Source: Paracentrotus lividus (taxonomy: Eukaryota > Echinodermata > Echinoidea > Camarodonta > Echinidae). From it: a stretch of DNA of 64,000 nt. The notes beneath the pieces were generated by a model. The model did not search any database. It was not told the DNA's origin and saw only the letters and a program-made list of their open reading frames with translations. The position numbers were made by a program, and so were the translations under genes. Numbering within the stretch: position 1 is the stretch's first letter; the number at the start of each line of letters is the position of its first letter. The DNA is taken from positions 3,869,207 through 3,933,206 of the forward strand of contig CALNVZ010000174.1 in the NCBI GenBank assembly GCA_940671915.1. The letters run 5' to 3'. This document shows positions 12,473 to 24,213 of the stretch, in pieces.

Positions 12473-14389
12473 AGTTAGAAGATATGGAGAAAGTATTGCT
12501 ATTTATACAGAGATGTGGACATCTTGTTTTCAAAACATTGAAGAAATAGTTTTAGAAGAATATACAAATATCATAGGGACAAAGATAAATACATAGAAAT
12601 GGTTCATGATATGAGATACATGTAAAGTGTAAATAAACAGAAGAAGAGCATATAAAAAATAACAATATACAAAGACAGAAAGATAGACAGATATATATAT
12701 GAGAGACATTGAGAGAAAGAGATAAATGTATGAATTGGAAGAGATACATGTAGATAGAAAAAAATATGAATGAGAAAGAAAGAAAGAAAGAAAGGCATCA
12801 AATTGTCATACATGTAAGCCCCCAACCTGTTGATTATACATTAAGTAGGATAATACACTTGGGACAAACCAATACCAAGAATACCAGGAAATGGGTAGAA
12901 CCTGGTTATGAATACATTACATCCCTTTGAGTGGCCCATCCTTCTTATATGCAGTATCCTCCCAAGTCTTGAGGGGGGTGTACTTCTACACCCCTCCTGA
13001 GAGGCAGAGGGGCTAATTTTACCTAAACCTCTATGGATAGGCATGTCCTAGTACTCTGTCCGGCGGTCCGGCTGTCGTTCGTTGCTCCGAGGGCCAGTCA
13101 GATAATTAAAGAAAGATTGATTGTTAGCGAGATTTGAATATCTCTTTTTGCCTGCTGGCTCCGCACTCCTGCTTTGGTGTTGTGAGTTAGCATCCATATC
13201 TGCCAATTTTTCAAAATGTAGATTGGACAAAGTTCAGAAATGTTGAAGAATCACTGAAAGTGGATTTCCATGACTGATTTGCTGTTTAGTGAATTGTTAA
13301 ATGCAGCTCAGTTAAAAAGAAGTTTGCTGTAGGATAACATTCTACCAGTAATTCATGTCTACGTCTTATAGATTAAGCAAACCTAACCAATTAATTTAAG
13401 GCATGACGTTTGTGCTTGGACTGTGGCTTTTGTCTCTAGAACAGGAACAGGTACTTTCAGACAGAAAAATATGTTCTGATTTATATTGTAACCTATAATG
13501 ATCAAATATATCTCAGGGGAAAAAGTAAAAGTCAAACCAGATTTTTTCACCAAATAACTTCTCAAAAGTCTCCTAACTTTTCTAACAATATTCCAATTTG
13601 CAAGTCCTGTGCCAAAATGTCTAATTATTTCTCCTTCATATACCGCCTTCTCTCATTGTCACATTGGTTCTCGAGATCACACTTGGTGTCGTTTTCCTGA
13701 TTACTGTAGGATTTATTAATGAATGAAACAACACCTGGTGAAAATGATATCTTGAATATTAATATTCAACTGTATATTAATATTCACAGCCCATTGTATC
13801 CTTTGCCAGTATGGTAATACACACTGCATGGTTCATGACTAAGGGCAGTGCAATGTTTCTGATTTTCACGCCAACTATTCATTTCATAGCCCTTCATCAA
13901 GTCTCTGATATTATGTTGTCATATCTTCAACTTGATACGTTGAAACCATATCATGTATATGTGAAATCCTTATCCTTTTTAGTTGTATGTATTGTTTCTC
14001 GAATTATGCTTTTATTTTCTTCTTTTTATTTCTCTATCCATCTCTCTTCTTACATTATTCTCTCTTTCTAATCATCTATACATGTTTCTTACTTTGTCCC
14101 TCGTCCCTTTCCAATATTTTCAATTTTTTCTTTCTCTTGCAATATCTACCTTTACCATTCATGTTTCTCTTTCTACCCTTCTATATCTCCTTCTCGTATC
14201 TATTGTTTTATTCTTTCCTTCTCTTTCTCCTCATGTTTTTGTTATTATTTCCTTCTCTTTCTCCTCACGTTTGTTTTTCCTTCCTTCACTTTGTATCTTT
14301 GTTTTTCTTTACTAATTCTTTTTTTCTCGTGGCGTTTTTTAAAATATTTTTTTATCCTTGTCTTTCTTCTTCTCATCTTTCCCTCTTTC

Positions 14390-14429
<40 letters not shown>

Positions 14430-16017
14430 TTCTCTTTCTCTCTCTCTTTCTCTCCTTGTGAATGAAGTGAGCAATGGGATGTGAGTATATAGTGGTTAAT
14501 GTAGTGTCGGTAAATATCAATGACTCCCTGCTCCTTTACACATCAAGTGGAAGAGAATACCAGTAAGATGGAGTGGGGTTACTTCAGTTTCACACATCAC
14601 TACGCCCCATTTGGGATCCTATTGGGGTTTCTTCCCCTACTCCATTTATATTCCATCTCATTTCTTCCTTAGCACATCTGAGATAATTAAAAAGGAAGAT
14701 GAGATATTAGGACTGATTTCAATCCCCTTTAATGGAAGGCTGGCTATTCAACTTTGAATCCTAAATGATGTTATGGGTGGGTGTGACCTGGTAGAGCTTG
14801 AATTCCTTTGACATTAATCTGTATCTGCCACTCACCACACAGGTGAAGTAAATGAGTATCTTGAATAAAGAACTTATTTGAATGCCTGACTGTATAATTC
14901 CAATAATTTGTTTGACTATATGGTAATTGACTGATTTTTGTTTTTCTTTTTAAACCCATTGACTACGGCATCTAGGTTTGTCCTGTATAAGACCTATGAG
15001 AGTGAGGGCATTCAGTAATCAATAGAGTAATTATTATTATAAGGTGTATACAGTTATATAGTTATGAACTTTTTATTATGAAGATGATAGTTAATAAGTG
15101 AAGGAAGTGACTAAGGCAGATCAAGAGACAGGAGATAGCTTGATGTCCAGTAGATTCCAGGAGCCATATTTCTTTCTTGAAAAGAGTCAGTGAGAGTGGT
15201 AAAATGAAACTTTGAATGGAAGATAAGAATGAGGTAGGGAGGGTGGTAGAGAAATTGAGAGGGGCTGATGAAGAAATAAACAGCCGTACTCTCGTCATGG
15301 CCTACAACTCTAGATGGGAAACTTACATGCCCTTCATCAAAGAAAGATAAAAGATGCCTCATAGTGATATTGAGATATGACAGAGTTCTAGGTTACCTAG
15401 AAAAATATGAGAAGTGTAAAAGGAAACATAAAATGGAGGGATAGCTATGAGTGGAAACACTAGACGTTTATGGAAGAGACGGCACATGAACAGGTGTATC
15501 AGTGAAGCGGTATAGCATTACTATGTAAGCTTATCTCATTGTGAAATACATGTGATTTCTCATTTATGAAATTGTCTTGATCTGTAGCGAGAGAGGGAAG
15601 AAGGGAAGAAGGAGAGGGAATTGGATCAGGGGGAGATGGTTTTGAGTGATAGGGTGCAAGGTGGGGAGTTTGGAGGAGGAGTGGTGACTTGGGTTTGAGG
15701 GAGCAAGATGAAGACATAGAGAGAGGTGCAGAGGAAATAGAAAGAAGATTAGAGAGATCAAGAAATGGGAAGGGAAATAGAGAGAGAGAGAGAGAGAGGG
15801 GGGGGGGGGAGGTTAGAAGGAGAAATATTGAGAACATAATAGATTCTGGAGAAAGGAATAGAAAGAGCGGGAGCACCATGAAGAATGAGGAAGAAACAGA
15901 GAGAAAGACCAAAATAATACAAAAAGGAAAAACAATAAATAAGCAAATCAATACAATTTATATAATTCTGAAGTAAAGAAAAATTATACATAAATATGCA
16001 CTTGTTACTAAAGCATG
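12473..16017. other. No gene seen; long purine and pyrimidine tracts
   Basis: No supported gene. About 12480-12760 is purine-rich. At 12975-12994 GGGGTGTA and TACACCCC form a tight hairpin with a CTTC loop. At 13753-13766 GAATATTAATATTC is a perfect palindrome, followed by a partial second copy. About 13990-14456 is a 460-bp pyrimidine-rich tract ending in (CT)n, and about 15560-15960 is its purine-rich counterpart. Both give long Ser/Leu or Arg/Glu frames in either strand, which I do not treat as genes. Confidence 0.6.
14378..14455. repeat. (CT)n microsatellite
   Basis: Nearly uninterrupted CT dinucleotides with occasional TTT, at the 3' end of a longer pyrimidine-rich stretch that starts near 13990. 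Confidence 0.9.
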
Positions 16018-16107
16018 TCTTTTTTCTTCTATTTTTTTTATCTTACAGGTAAGTTACTTTGATGTTCAACTATGAAATTAGTAAGTTCTGATCTTTGACA
16101 AGATAAG
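16006..16107 (+). promoter_or_regulatory. Candidate recursive splice site with a short RS-exon-like segment
   Basis: A branchpoint-like TACTAAAG (16006-16013) is followed by a pyrimidine tract of about 27 nt and then TTACAG ending at 16048. The next six bases, 16049-16054, are GTAAGT, a full 5' splice-site consensus. A 3' splice site abutting a 5' splice site with no exon between is the recursive (ratchet) site motif known from long introns in flies and vertebrates, where a long intron is removed in steps. Two more donor matches follow, GTAAGT at 16081 and AAG|GTAAGC at 16108. The segment 16049-16107 has stop codons in all three frames, as expected of an RS-exon normally removed by re-splicing. 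No transcript was available, so function is inferred. Confidence 0.5.
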
Positions 16108-19080
16108 GTAAGCATGGACAGTAAGAAAGAGATACATTTTCTTAAAGATTGTAGCATCAGACTCCTAGATAAAACAAAAAAGAAGAAGAGAAAGAAAAGA
16201 ATTAGATAGAGAATGAGAGAACTTTGATTTGTGAATTTCTTCTCGTCACTTTTAAGCCTTTGTAACATCAGTTATGGGTTAAGGTGGAGACCAGAGATGA
16301 TGAAAGTAGGTGAAAGTGGTTGAGTCAAGTACAAGGTTAAGTGTATGTTTACAATGTGGAGTATTGGAATGCACATTACATGAAATAGGCGAGTGAAAAA
16401 GAAAGCCACACATAAAAAGACATGAAATACATGAATGGGAGGCTTAACCTGAGATGAAGTATGGATGTTTGGAAGGAAATGTTCCAGATGAAAGAGAACA
16501 TGAAAAGGAATCTATGGAAGTCAAGAAGGTCACAAAAGATTAGATTGACATCAAAAGTAAGGAAAATATAGTTGGCACAAAATATTGGAGGTGATAAGTT
16601 TTTTTGCAAAGGAAACATGAGGTATGAAATAAAGTAGGGGAGAATTGCATTATTAAGTTGTTATAGAGAAGTGAAGAAACTTGAAAGTAGATGTACATGG
16701 AAAAAGATGGGAGGGGAAATAGATTATATTAAAAGAAGAAGAGAATGGTATTAATTCATTGTAGCCATATTACGTTGTATTTTAGCACATAAAAAACAAA
16801 TGAAAAATGGTAAGTAAAGTGGGTATATGATATTTGACACATTTGCACAAAACAGATTTGAACAAGTATTATTTATCGCAAATGTCAAATTAAAGCTGCA
16901 CATATCTTGACAAAGAAGGATACAAAAATAAGAAAGAGATAGAGTGGAGGGGTGGAGTAGAGAAAAAGAAATAGAACAGATAAGTATTGAGGAAGACAAC
17001 AACATGCAAACCAACCCTGTAGGGAAAGTCAGAAAGAGAGCAGCCAGTCCCGTTGGTACGTAGCTGGGTCATTAGAAGTCAAGTCGATTCAGATTTAATT
17101 TCATACCAAATTACCACCAGCCACCAATATTCCATACAATAAAACGAACCATAATCCGATCTGATCTGGGAACTCCACAACCCCCACCACGATGTCCCCT
17201 TCTTCCATTTAGGCTAATCTCTCGTCATCGATTGGTGCTAATTTTATGCCAAGGCGACAGCACGGATGGAAGGGAGCATTCCAAATGTTAATACCAGTAA
17301 GGTTGGATTTGGCGTTATGGGGCGGTAACCTTAACCCCATCATGAATACATAACCCAATGCCACTTTCACGCTTCCCTCTACATCCCTGGGGTGTGTCAG
17401 GGTCGTGCGGGATAAAAGGTTCTTCGCTCAAAGACCGATGACATGATAAGATGAATGCGAAAGGGGACGTAGGGTTAACCCTAGACTGAATGGTAACCCA
17501 GTTGGTGGAATGAGCAGAGGAGAAAGAGATTGAGATGGATTAGGTACCGGTCCTCAGGGGTGAAGGTGATGCCTTCCAACATGTACTGATCATCAAATTG
17601 GTGTCACTATTCTCTAGCATCTCACTCACAGCTTAGGAAAGACTGGTGTAGGTTCTCTCATTGATCATGTCTCAATCATCAAGGTTATTTGTATATTATC
17701 TACATGTGAGAAGCAGGGTTAAGAAAGGGCTAAGAGTGGTTAAAACATGAATATCTGGCTCTCTTAGGGTTTCCCCCTATCTAGAACATGCAAAATGGCA
17801 TAATTAGAGCTAATAGTCTCTTTACTTGAGATGCATGAATAAGTGGGTTTGGTATTCAGGTAGTAGAATGTTAATGTTTATTTCCTATTTTTCAACAAAG
17901 GTTGGATATTATCAGGACATTGTATTAGATTTCCCTGTATGATAACCAAAGCAAAGTTCACCAAAAATGTAAATATTGAAAAAACTTATGAATTTAAAAA
18001 ATGTAAACAACAAAAATCCCATTTCTCGAGTAAATTAGATAATATGAATTGATTTACCTATTCATGAGTATTGTTTAATTTACTTGTATTAACAAACAAC
18101 ATATGTATATGACACATGTATACATAATTATGTGCAAACATAATTGTCAGTATACTAAGTATTGATTAAATGAGTGCAGTGGATTTTAGACATGTTTCAA
18201 AGGATAACAATACTGGTTTTATTACTATCATCCAACATGACCCATTACACCATTCAGTTTATCTCTTTGCCTCAAATCGGTAAGCAAGATGAATACATTT
18301 TTAGAACCAGAAAGGCATACATTCTGTATTTGAGTGTTTTAGTTTAAAGCCTTTTAGCTCTCAGCATTCAAATCTAAATAAAGGTGTTTGCTAATACCCT
18401 CTGGCTTTTCTCCCCATTTCCATCCTGGCCACAAACATTCACGGATGCATTCACAGTAGATAAATAACGAGATGTTAATACAACCAAAACAAGGAAATCA
18501 ATTTCTCATCACTGTATAGAGGTAGATCATAGGAGTACCGACAGTGCCCTGTTCTTTAAGAGGTTTCATGAGACGGGAAATTAACATCGCTATGACAATA
18601 GATCAACGAGATGCCTCAGTTATCCTCTTCGGCAACGCTAGTGGTGGATACTATGGTAGGACTAGTTTTTGGAAGCTTCTGTCAACTAAAACAAAAATGT
18701 TCTGAACCTACAGAAGCTGCGATTTTCTCCCATGAATCACTTACAAATGACATTAAAACTAAAGAAAGGAGGAGATTAACCCCTTTGGATCCCCCTCCGG
18801 ATCCCCCCTATGGATCCTCCATATTTTGACAAAGTTGGTTTCTTTTTTTTTTAATACAAAAAAGGTAGAAATTCAAAGGATTCTAGATGTTAGGATATGA
18901 AATATATCAAGAATGATGCAGATAATTACAAAAGATGAATAAATTAAAACGGAACAAAAATTGAAAATGGAAAAAAGGTTATCTCTATAGAATGCAGAAA
19001 AATAATGACAAACACCCCTGATGACACAAACAAAGTGTCTGAAACCGTGTATCTCCAAGAAACTGTAACTGGTATCTATG
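16108..19080. other. No gene seen; one GC-raised patch
   Basis: No supported gene. About 16380-16750 is purine-biased. About 17150-17560 is richer in GC and CpG, with a 14-bp palindrome TAGGGTTAACCCTA (17470-17483) and homeodomain-like cores; it could be a cis-regulatory module. At about 18786-18818 GGATCC occurs three times within 33 bp next to C runs. The frame 18611-18829 crosses this and matches nothing I know. Confidence 0.55.
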
Positions 19081-21062
19081 TAAACACAACACAAAAAGAA
19101 AGTTCCCCCTATTTCAGATATCAATAATTTTTGAACCAGGAGGGATTTAAAAAATCTAATTATATGTCCATGTAGGGAATTTAATTAGCCACAATGGGAG
19201 CGAATTTTAGGAAAAATCATTAAGTCATGCTTCAGTGAGCAATGGTAGAATGCAAAAATGTTATTTTTTGAAACTCGCAAGCCTGAAATGGCAACTTTGA
19301 TTCAATGATGACGGACCCATTTTCAGATTTTAAACATTTTACTCGTCAGAATGTATGCAAAACGTGCTTCCCAATATACGAAAACGAAATTTGCGTCAAA
19401 TTTTACGGTTGAGTGAGCATGCAGCAAAAATTGCCCAAACTGCGATTTTTAATTCTTTGCCATGGTATAATCAATCAAATATGAGGGGATTCCTGTTTTT
19501 GAAGTGTATGCAACCAATATCCATTCATTCACGGTTGAATGAACCCATCAAACAACCAAAAAATAGGCCATTTTAGAATTACGAAAATGCATTGCAGTAA
19601 TTTTATGCACTAGAAAGCATCTCAATAACATTTTTTGGTTGTATTTATATTCTTTGGGCACGTGTCAATGATCCTATGGCATTTATTTACAAATTCATGC
19701 TTCAGTGAGATCGTGGAACTGGAAAAGCCCTTTTCTCACATATGGACTAAAATTCAAATTCTTACTTTGATTGAATATAACGAATTCTTTTTGGGGAGAA
19801 CTTTTGATTTCATTTTCACAAAAATCCTGATGTCTCACACCTCAGTGGGCACAAGATACAAGAAAATCATGGAAATGAGAAGAAAGTTTGGGGCTTCATC
19901 ATGGTTCAGTGACTTTTTGAATACATAATTTGAATTGAGATCATGTTAGTTAGAGATCAGTTGAAGCTGTGTGCCAAGTTTCGTGACATAACTCACAGTA
20001 GAATTAACAATAATCATCAATGAAATTGGCCGAATTTCACATTTGTCAGGTATTGATTTCCTCCTCCATTGACTTTATGTACAGAGGTTTAGCAAAAGTT
20101 TAACGAAAGTGAAATTTTGCATATTTTAATTGTCAGTTTTTGTCAAATTGACTTTGCATTATTTAATGAAACTTTGCACATAGCTTCAACTGGTCTCTAA
20201 CATGATCTTTATTCAAATTACGTATTCGAAAAGTCACTGAACAATGACGAAGCCCCAAACTTTCTTCTCATTTTCATGATTTTCTTATATCTTGTGTCCA
20301 CTGAGGCATGAAACATCGGGATTTTTATGAAAATCAAATCAAAGATACTCCCCGAAAAGAATTGTTATATTCAATCAATGTAAGAATTTGAATTTTAGTA
20401 AGTACGTGAGAAAAGAGCTTTTCCAGTCTTAAGTGCTCACTGAAGCATGAATTTGTAAATAAATGCCATAGGATCATTGACACGTGCCCAAAGAATATAA
20501 ATACAAGCCGAAAAAATGTTATTGAGATGCTTTCTAGTGCATAAAATTACTACGACTCTTGGTAATTCTAAAGTGGCCTATTTTTTTGTTGTTTGATGGG
20601 TTCATTCAACCGTGAATGAATGGATATTGGTTACATACACTTCCACAACAGGAATTCCATCATATTTGATCGAATATACCATGGCAAAGAAGTAAAAATG
20701 GCAGTTTGGGCAATTTTTGCTGCATGCTCACTCAACCGTGAAATTTGACGCAATTTTCATTTCCGTATATTGGGAAGCACGTTTTGCATGCATTCTGACG
20801 TGTAAAATCTGAAAATGGGTCTGTTACATTTGTATCATTGGATCAAAGTTGCCATTTTAGGCTTGCGAACTTCAAAAAATGACATTTTTGCATTCAACTA
20901 TTGCTCACTGAAGCATGACTTGATGATTTTTCCTAAAATTCATTCCGATTGTAGTTAATTAAATTCCCTACACTGACATATAATTAGATTTTTTTAATTC
21001 CTCCTGGTTAAAAAATTATTGATATCTGAAATAGGGGGAACTTTCTTTTTGTGTTGTGTTTA
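19081..21062. mobile_element. 1978-bp near-palindromic element (long inverted repeat), TA target site
   Basis: Two arms of about 0.9 kb are inverted copies: 19083-19982 against 20168-21060, with weaker matching inward to about 20040/20108 and a short loop. The outer ends start AACACAACACAAAAAGAAAG and match for over 100 bp at roughly 95% by eye. TA lies immediately outside both ends (19081-19082, 21061-21062), fitting Tc1/mariner-type insertion. No credible coding frame exists; frames such as 19355-19576 and 19635-19928 are short and unrelated to known transposases. Each arm repeats a motif close to TCATGCTTCAGTGAGC (left arm at 19225, 19695, 19834 and 19899, with variants at 19405 and 19531). 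It could be a foldback element or two inverted copies of one unit. A transcript through it would fold into a long double-stranded RNA. Confidence 0.8.
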
Positions 21063-24000
21063 TTAAACCACAGAACCTGACTTCTACTTGATATCTACCA
21101 CAAGGGGGAGACTAAAATGACCTGGCAAAAAGAGAAACCGAACGTTCTTTTTGATGATGCTCTTTCACTTCACCTCACTGAGTGAGCAATCACATTCTAC
21201 TTAGTGACTACCGACCAAAGCTTTTCTTTAGAAAAAGCGCCACCCGCTAATGGGCTATTAGTTTACAGAGAGAGGCGGCAAAAACAATCCTTCAAGGCCG
21301 GTGAAAAATCACATCGACCACGGAATCCTAGTTGGCAAAAAAAGCTGTAAAAACTCCTAAAGAGGAAGAAAAAGAGACGCAAAGGCCATGACAACTTGAC
21401 ATTTTCGTGCTACATTCTTTTTGTCTGCGCTGCATGAAAGACACATATTTCATTTTTTTAACGAGAATAAATACTGATTACAAATAACTACTAATAACGA
21501 AAAGAGTAGTATTCAAAATGATATAAATTACCACTTAATTTAAGGTCTTTCAAAGGTTTTTTGACAGTTTATATTGTAAGTTGTAATTTCTAATTTTCTT
21601 TATTTGCATACTTTTCAATTTAGATTAATTTTGGTTCCCATGTTCATTTCTGAATAAAACCTTTTCAATTCATTTCAAATCCAATAATCAAGGGTCTATA
21701 CAATTTCTTTTGCCTCATGAAAATATGATTTATTTACTTGGCTTTTGTTCCTAATCTGGCTTTATTATTCATGAGGCCTTAAGGGTTAGTATTGTTTGAA
21801 AAAATCAAATATTGAATTGTAGTTATAAACTAAGAATTATTTATCCCTTTATTCCTGTGGATTTTCCCCTCTGTTTCTCAATATTTACATATTCAGAAAT
21901 TGTAAAAATATTTGAATCGTAAGTCACTTTTGTTAATTTCCACTCATGCTGTCTATGCTTAGTCAGCCTTCCCGTATGGATGCCTACATTTCATCTCTTC
22001 AAAACAAACTACAAGAATTTAAGCGAATGAATCTGAACGGTCATCTCCCATTACCCGTGTCCTGTATCTCACCTCTCTACCTTACCGGGCGAGAACTTCC
22101 CCTCTCATGATTACTCAGATATTGCCTCTGGGTAGCCATTCATCGTCTTGGTCAGGTGGACAGCGAGTGACCGTTAGATGCCGGGCTTTAACTTGACCGT
22201 TGTTTTTTGTAATGAATGAGAGATGAGATTAGCATTGAATAGGGATAGGACACGGAGGATTCACACAGGAATTACTCCACCGAGGTGGTAGTGCTTGCTT
22301 TAGTGTCTCAGGAGCCAAGGGGTGTTCATTTATCAATAATGTGTTGGTAATAATCTATATTTTCATAACAGTTCTCTTTCATATAGATGTTTAGCTATTC
22401 CATTCCCTGGTTCCATTCTTCATCAAGACACCATCTTTACTCTCGGAGACGCTCTCAGAGACACTCTTATCATAACAGGTGTCCTCTCTGATTGAATTTG
22501 AAGAAATGATAATGCAAGATGACCGCTGGGCTAATGACCAATGCCTACTGACCGACAACTGCCACCAAAATAAAATAAGCGTCAGACATCGGCACAAACC
22601 ACGGTCAGTTTGGCCGCAGAAACTCTGGAGGGGTCAATGATCGCGCAAGAGATAAGGCCAATATCGGGACAGGCGAGATTCACCAACAGGCATATCGCCT
22701 TTCGTCTGACAAATCTAAAATGTTTATTGAAGGCAGGATGACAATTCAACTTGTGTAGATTGGGGGGGTTTTCATGATTTTGTCTCTCTCATTGAGATTA
22801 AAGGGTCAAGCGCAGAAGTTAAGAAAACATTGAATTTTCCTAAATACCGTAGTATTGATTGCATTTTAGTGATACAGGATCGATTCTTTAAAAAATGACA
22901 TTGAAAAGTATAAGTTATGTCAAAAGAGGGTTAGTTAGTTGTGATAAAATAATTCTACTAATCTAAATGTATATATGTTTGTCTGTGGATCTAGTTGAAA
23001 TTCTTGTTATTCCCATAGCAAGTGCATTTTTCATTATACAAATAAAATCTCCTGAATTATCAACGTACTTGTTTTGATAAAAAATTAGAAGAGCGTGTGA
23101 GAAAGCAGTGGTAAATAGTGTGCAGTAGATGCATCCACTTACAAAAGAATTGCGTCCCGCTCGATCGATTATGAATACTCCATCCCCCCCCCCCCCACTT
23201 ACAAAAGAAAGGAATGTGTGCCTATGCACGTGGATGCATCCAATTTGACACAAATAGAGAGAGACCCCCTACCCAACCCTATCCCTGTTAAATGAATAAT
23301 GCGTTAAATCTCTTTGATTTTAACAATGTCCTTTTATGTGTAAAAACTTGATAAATAGCTCTTAAACCCAACATAAATTTGTATATAGATAGGGGAAACA
23401 CCATATCCCCAACCTTATTAATGTCACTACTGTAATAAACATTTACAAGCAGAATTAATGTATCAAAGCATAAAACATGGCTCAAAAATTGAACCATGCT
23501 TTCGAGTCACTTGTTGATGAAATAGGAGAGCACAACATCCCGTGCTGTTCATAATAGCATGGTGTAATGCGTTAATATCCGCGGCAACCATCAAACGGTA
23601 AAGTTTTCTCAAGCCCTAAATCAGATGAGGTTCTAACGAGCCTCAAATTGAGTTACATCATGAAGTGCATCAACATGATGAAAATGACTTGCTGCTTTCA
23701 TGCTTTCCTAAAAGCTCTCTCTCTGACATTGCAGCTATCATTGGGGTGGGGTATAAGACAGATGGGATTCACATTTTGATGTCTTTATAACCAGTTCAGT
23801 ATTTGATGTTAAAAGCAGTTCTATTGCCAACAATAAGGTGCGTTTGAGATGGCAAATTGCATGTATAGATTCTATACAGCACCAAAAAGGTGTTATTTTT
23901 ATTTCACACCAAAATGAATGAGGAGGAGGGCGGGTGGGAGTATATTTTAAAGTTTTTAAAGATTTTAAATTTTAAAAAGTGTAAGTTTATTATTTTCTTC

Positions 24001-24120
24001 CAACAATATTTTTTCCATAAAAAGAAAAAAAATTATAATCAATTACTGAACCAAAGAAATAAAAGTATGAAACCTTCAATCGTCAAATAGTCAAAAATCA
24101 GATGGCCAAACCAATCAAAC
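21063..24120. other. No gene seen; mixed unique sequence
   Basis: No supported gene. The first 300 bp (about 21090-21370) is CpG-raised and holds CTCACTGAGTGAG, resembling the motif repeated in the adjacent inverted-repeat element. About 22050-22280 and 22590-22700 are also GC-raised. A C run lies at 23185-23196. The rest is AT-rich. Confidence 0.55.
23135..23209. repeat. 15-bp direct repeat flanking a short C-rich insert
   Basis: CCACTTACAAAAGAA is repeated exactly at 23135-23149 and 23195-23209. The intervening 45 bp end in a C run. The nearby GATGCATCC at 23128 and 23232 is also repeated. It may be a small duplication or the trace of an insertion; nothing else identifies it. Confidence 0.6.
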
Positions 24121-24213
24121 TTAACCCGTTGGGCACTGAGCCCGAATATATTCGGGCTGAGGTCTATGGGAAATGTGTGTTATAGCCAAATCAGCTCGTC
24201 TCCCACAGGTTAA
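24121..24213 (+). mobile_element. piggyBac-type MITE, second copy, TTAA target sites
   Basis: TTAA stands at 24121-24124 and 24210-24213. The ends are imperfect inverted repeats (CCCGTTGGGCACTGAG at the left; CCTGTGGGAGACGAG on the reverse strand at the right). Next to the left end is the perfect 20-bp palindrome AGCCCGAATATATTCGGGCT (24139-24158). It differs from the palindrome at 5626-5645 by one symmetric base pair and is followed by a similar GGTCTATG-like block, so both belong to one family, here in the opposite orientation. Only 85 bp long and non-coding. Confidence 0.65.

Noticed and set aside
13983..14520. Open frames of 91-165 codons through a pyrimidine-rich tract
   Set aside because: They are Ser/Leu/Phe or Arg/Glu/Lys low complexity caused by CT/GA repeats, occur on both strands and lack any domain. 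The same applies to frames near 421-756, 15499-15991, 31717-31975, 36080-36687, 38757-39157 and 50516-51228.
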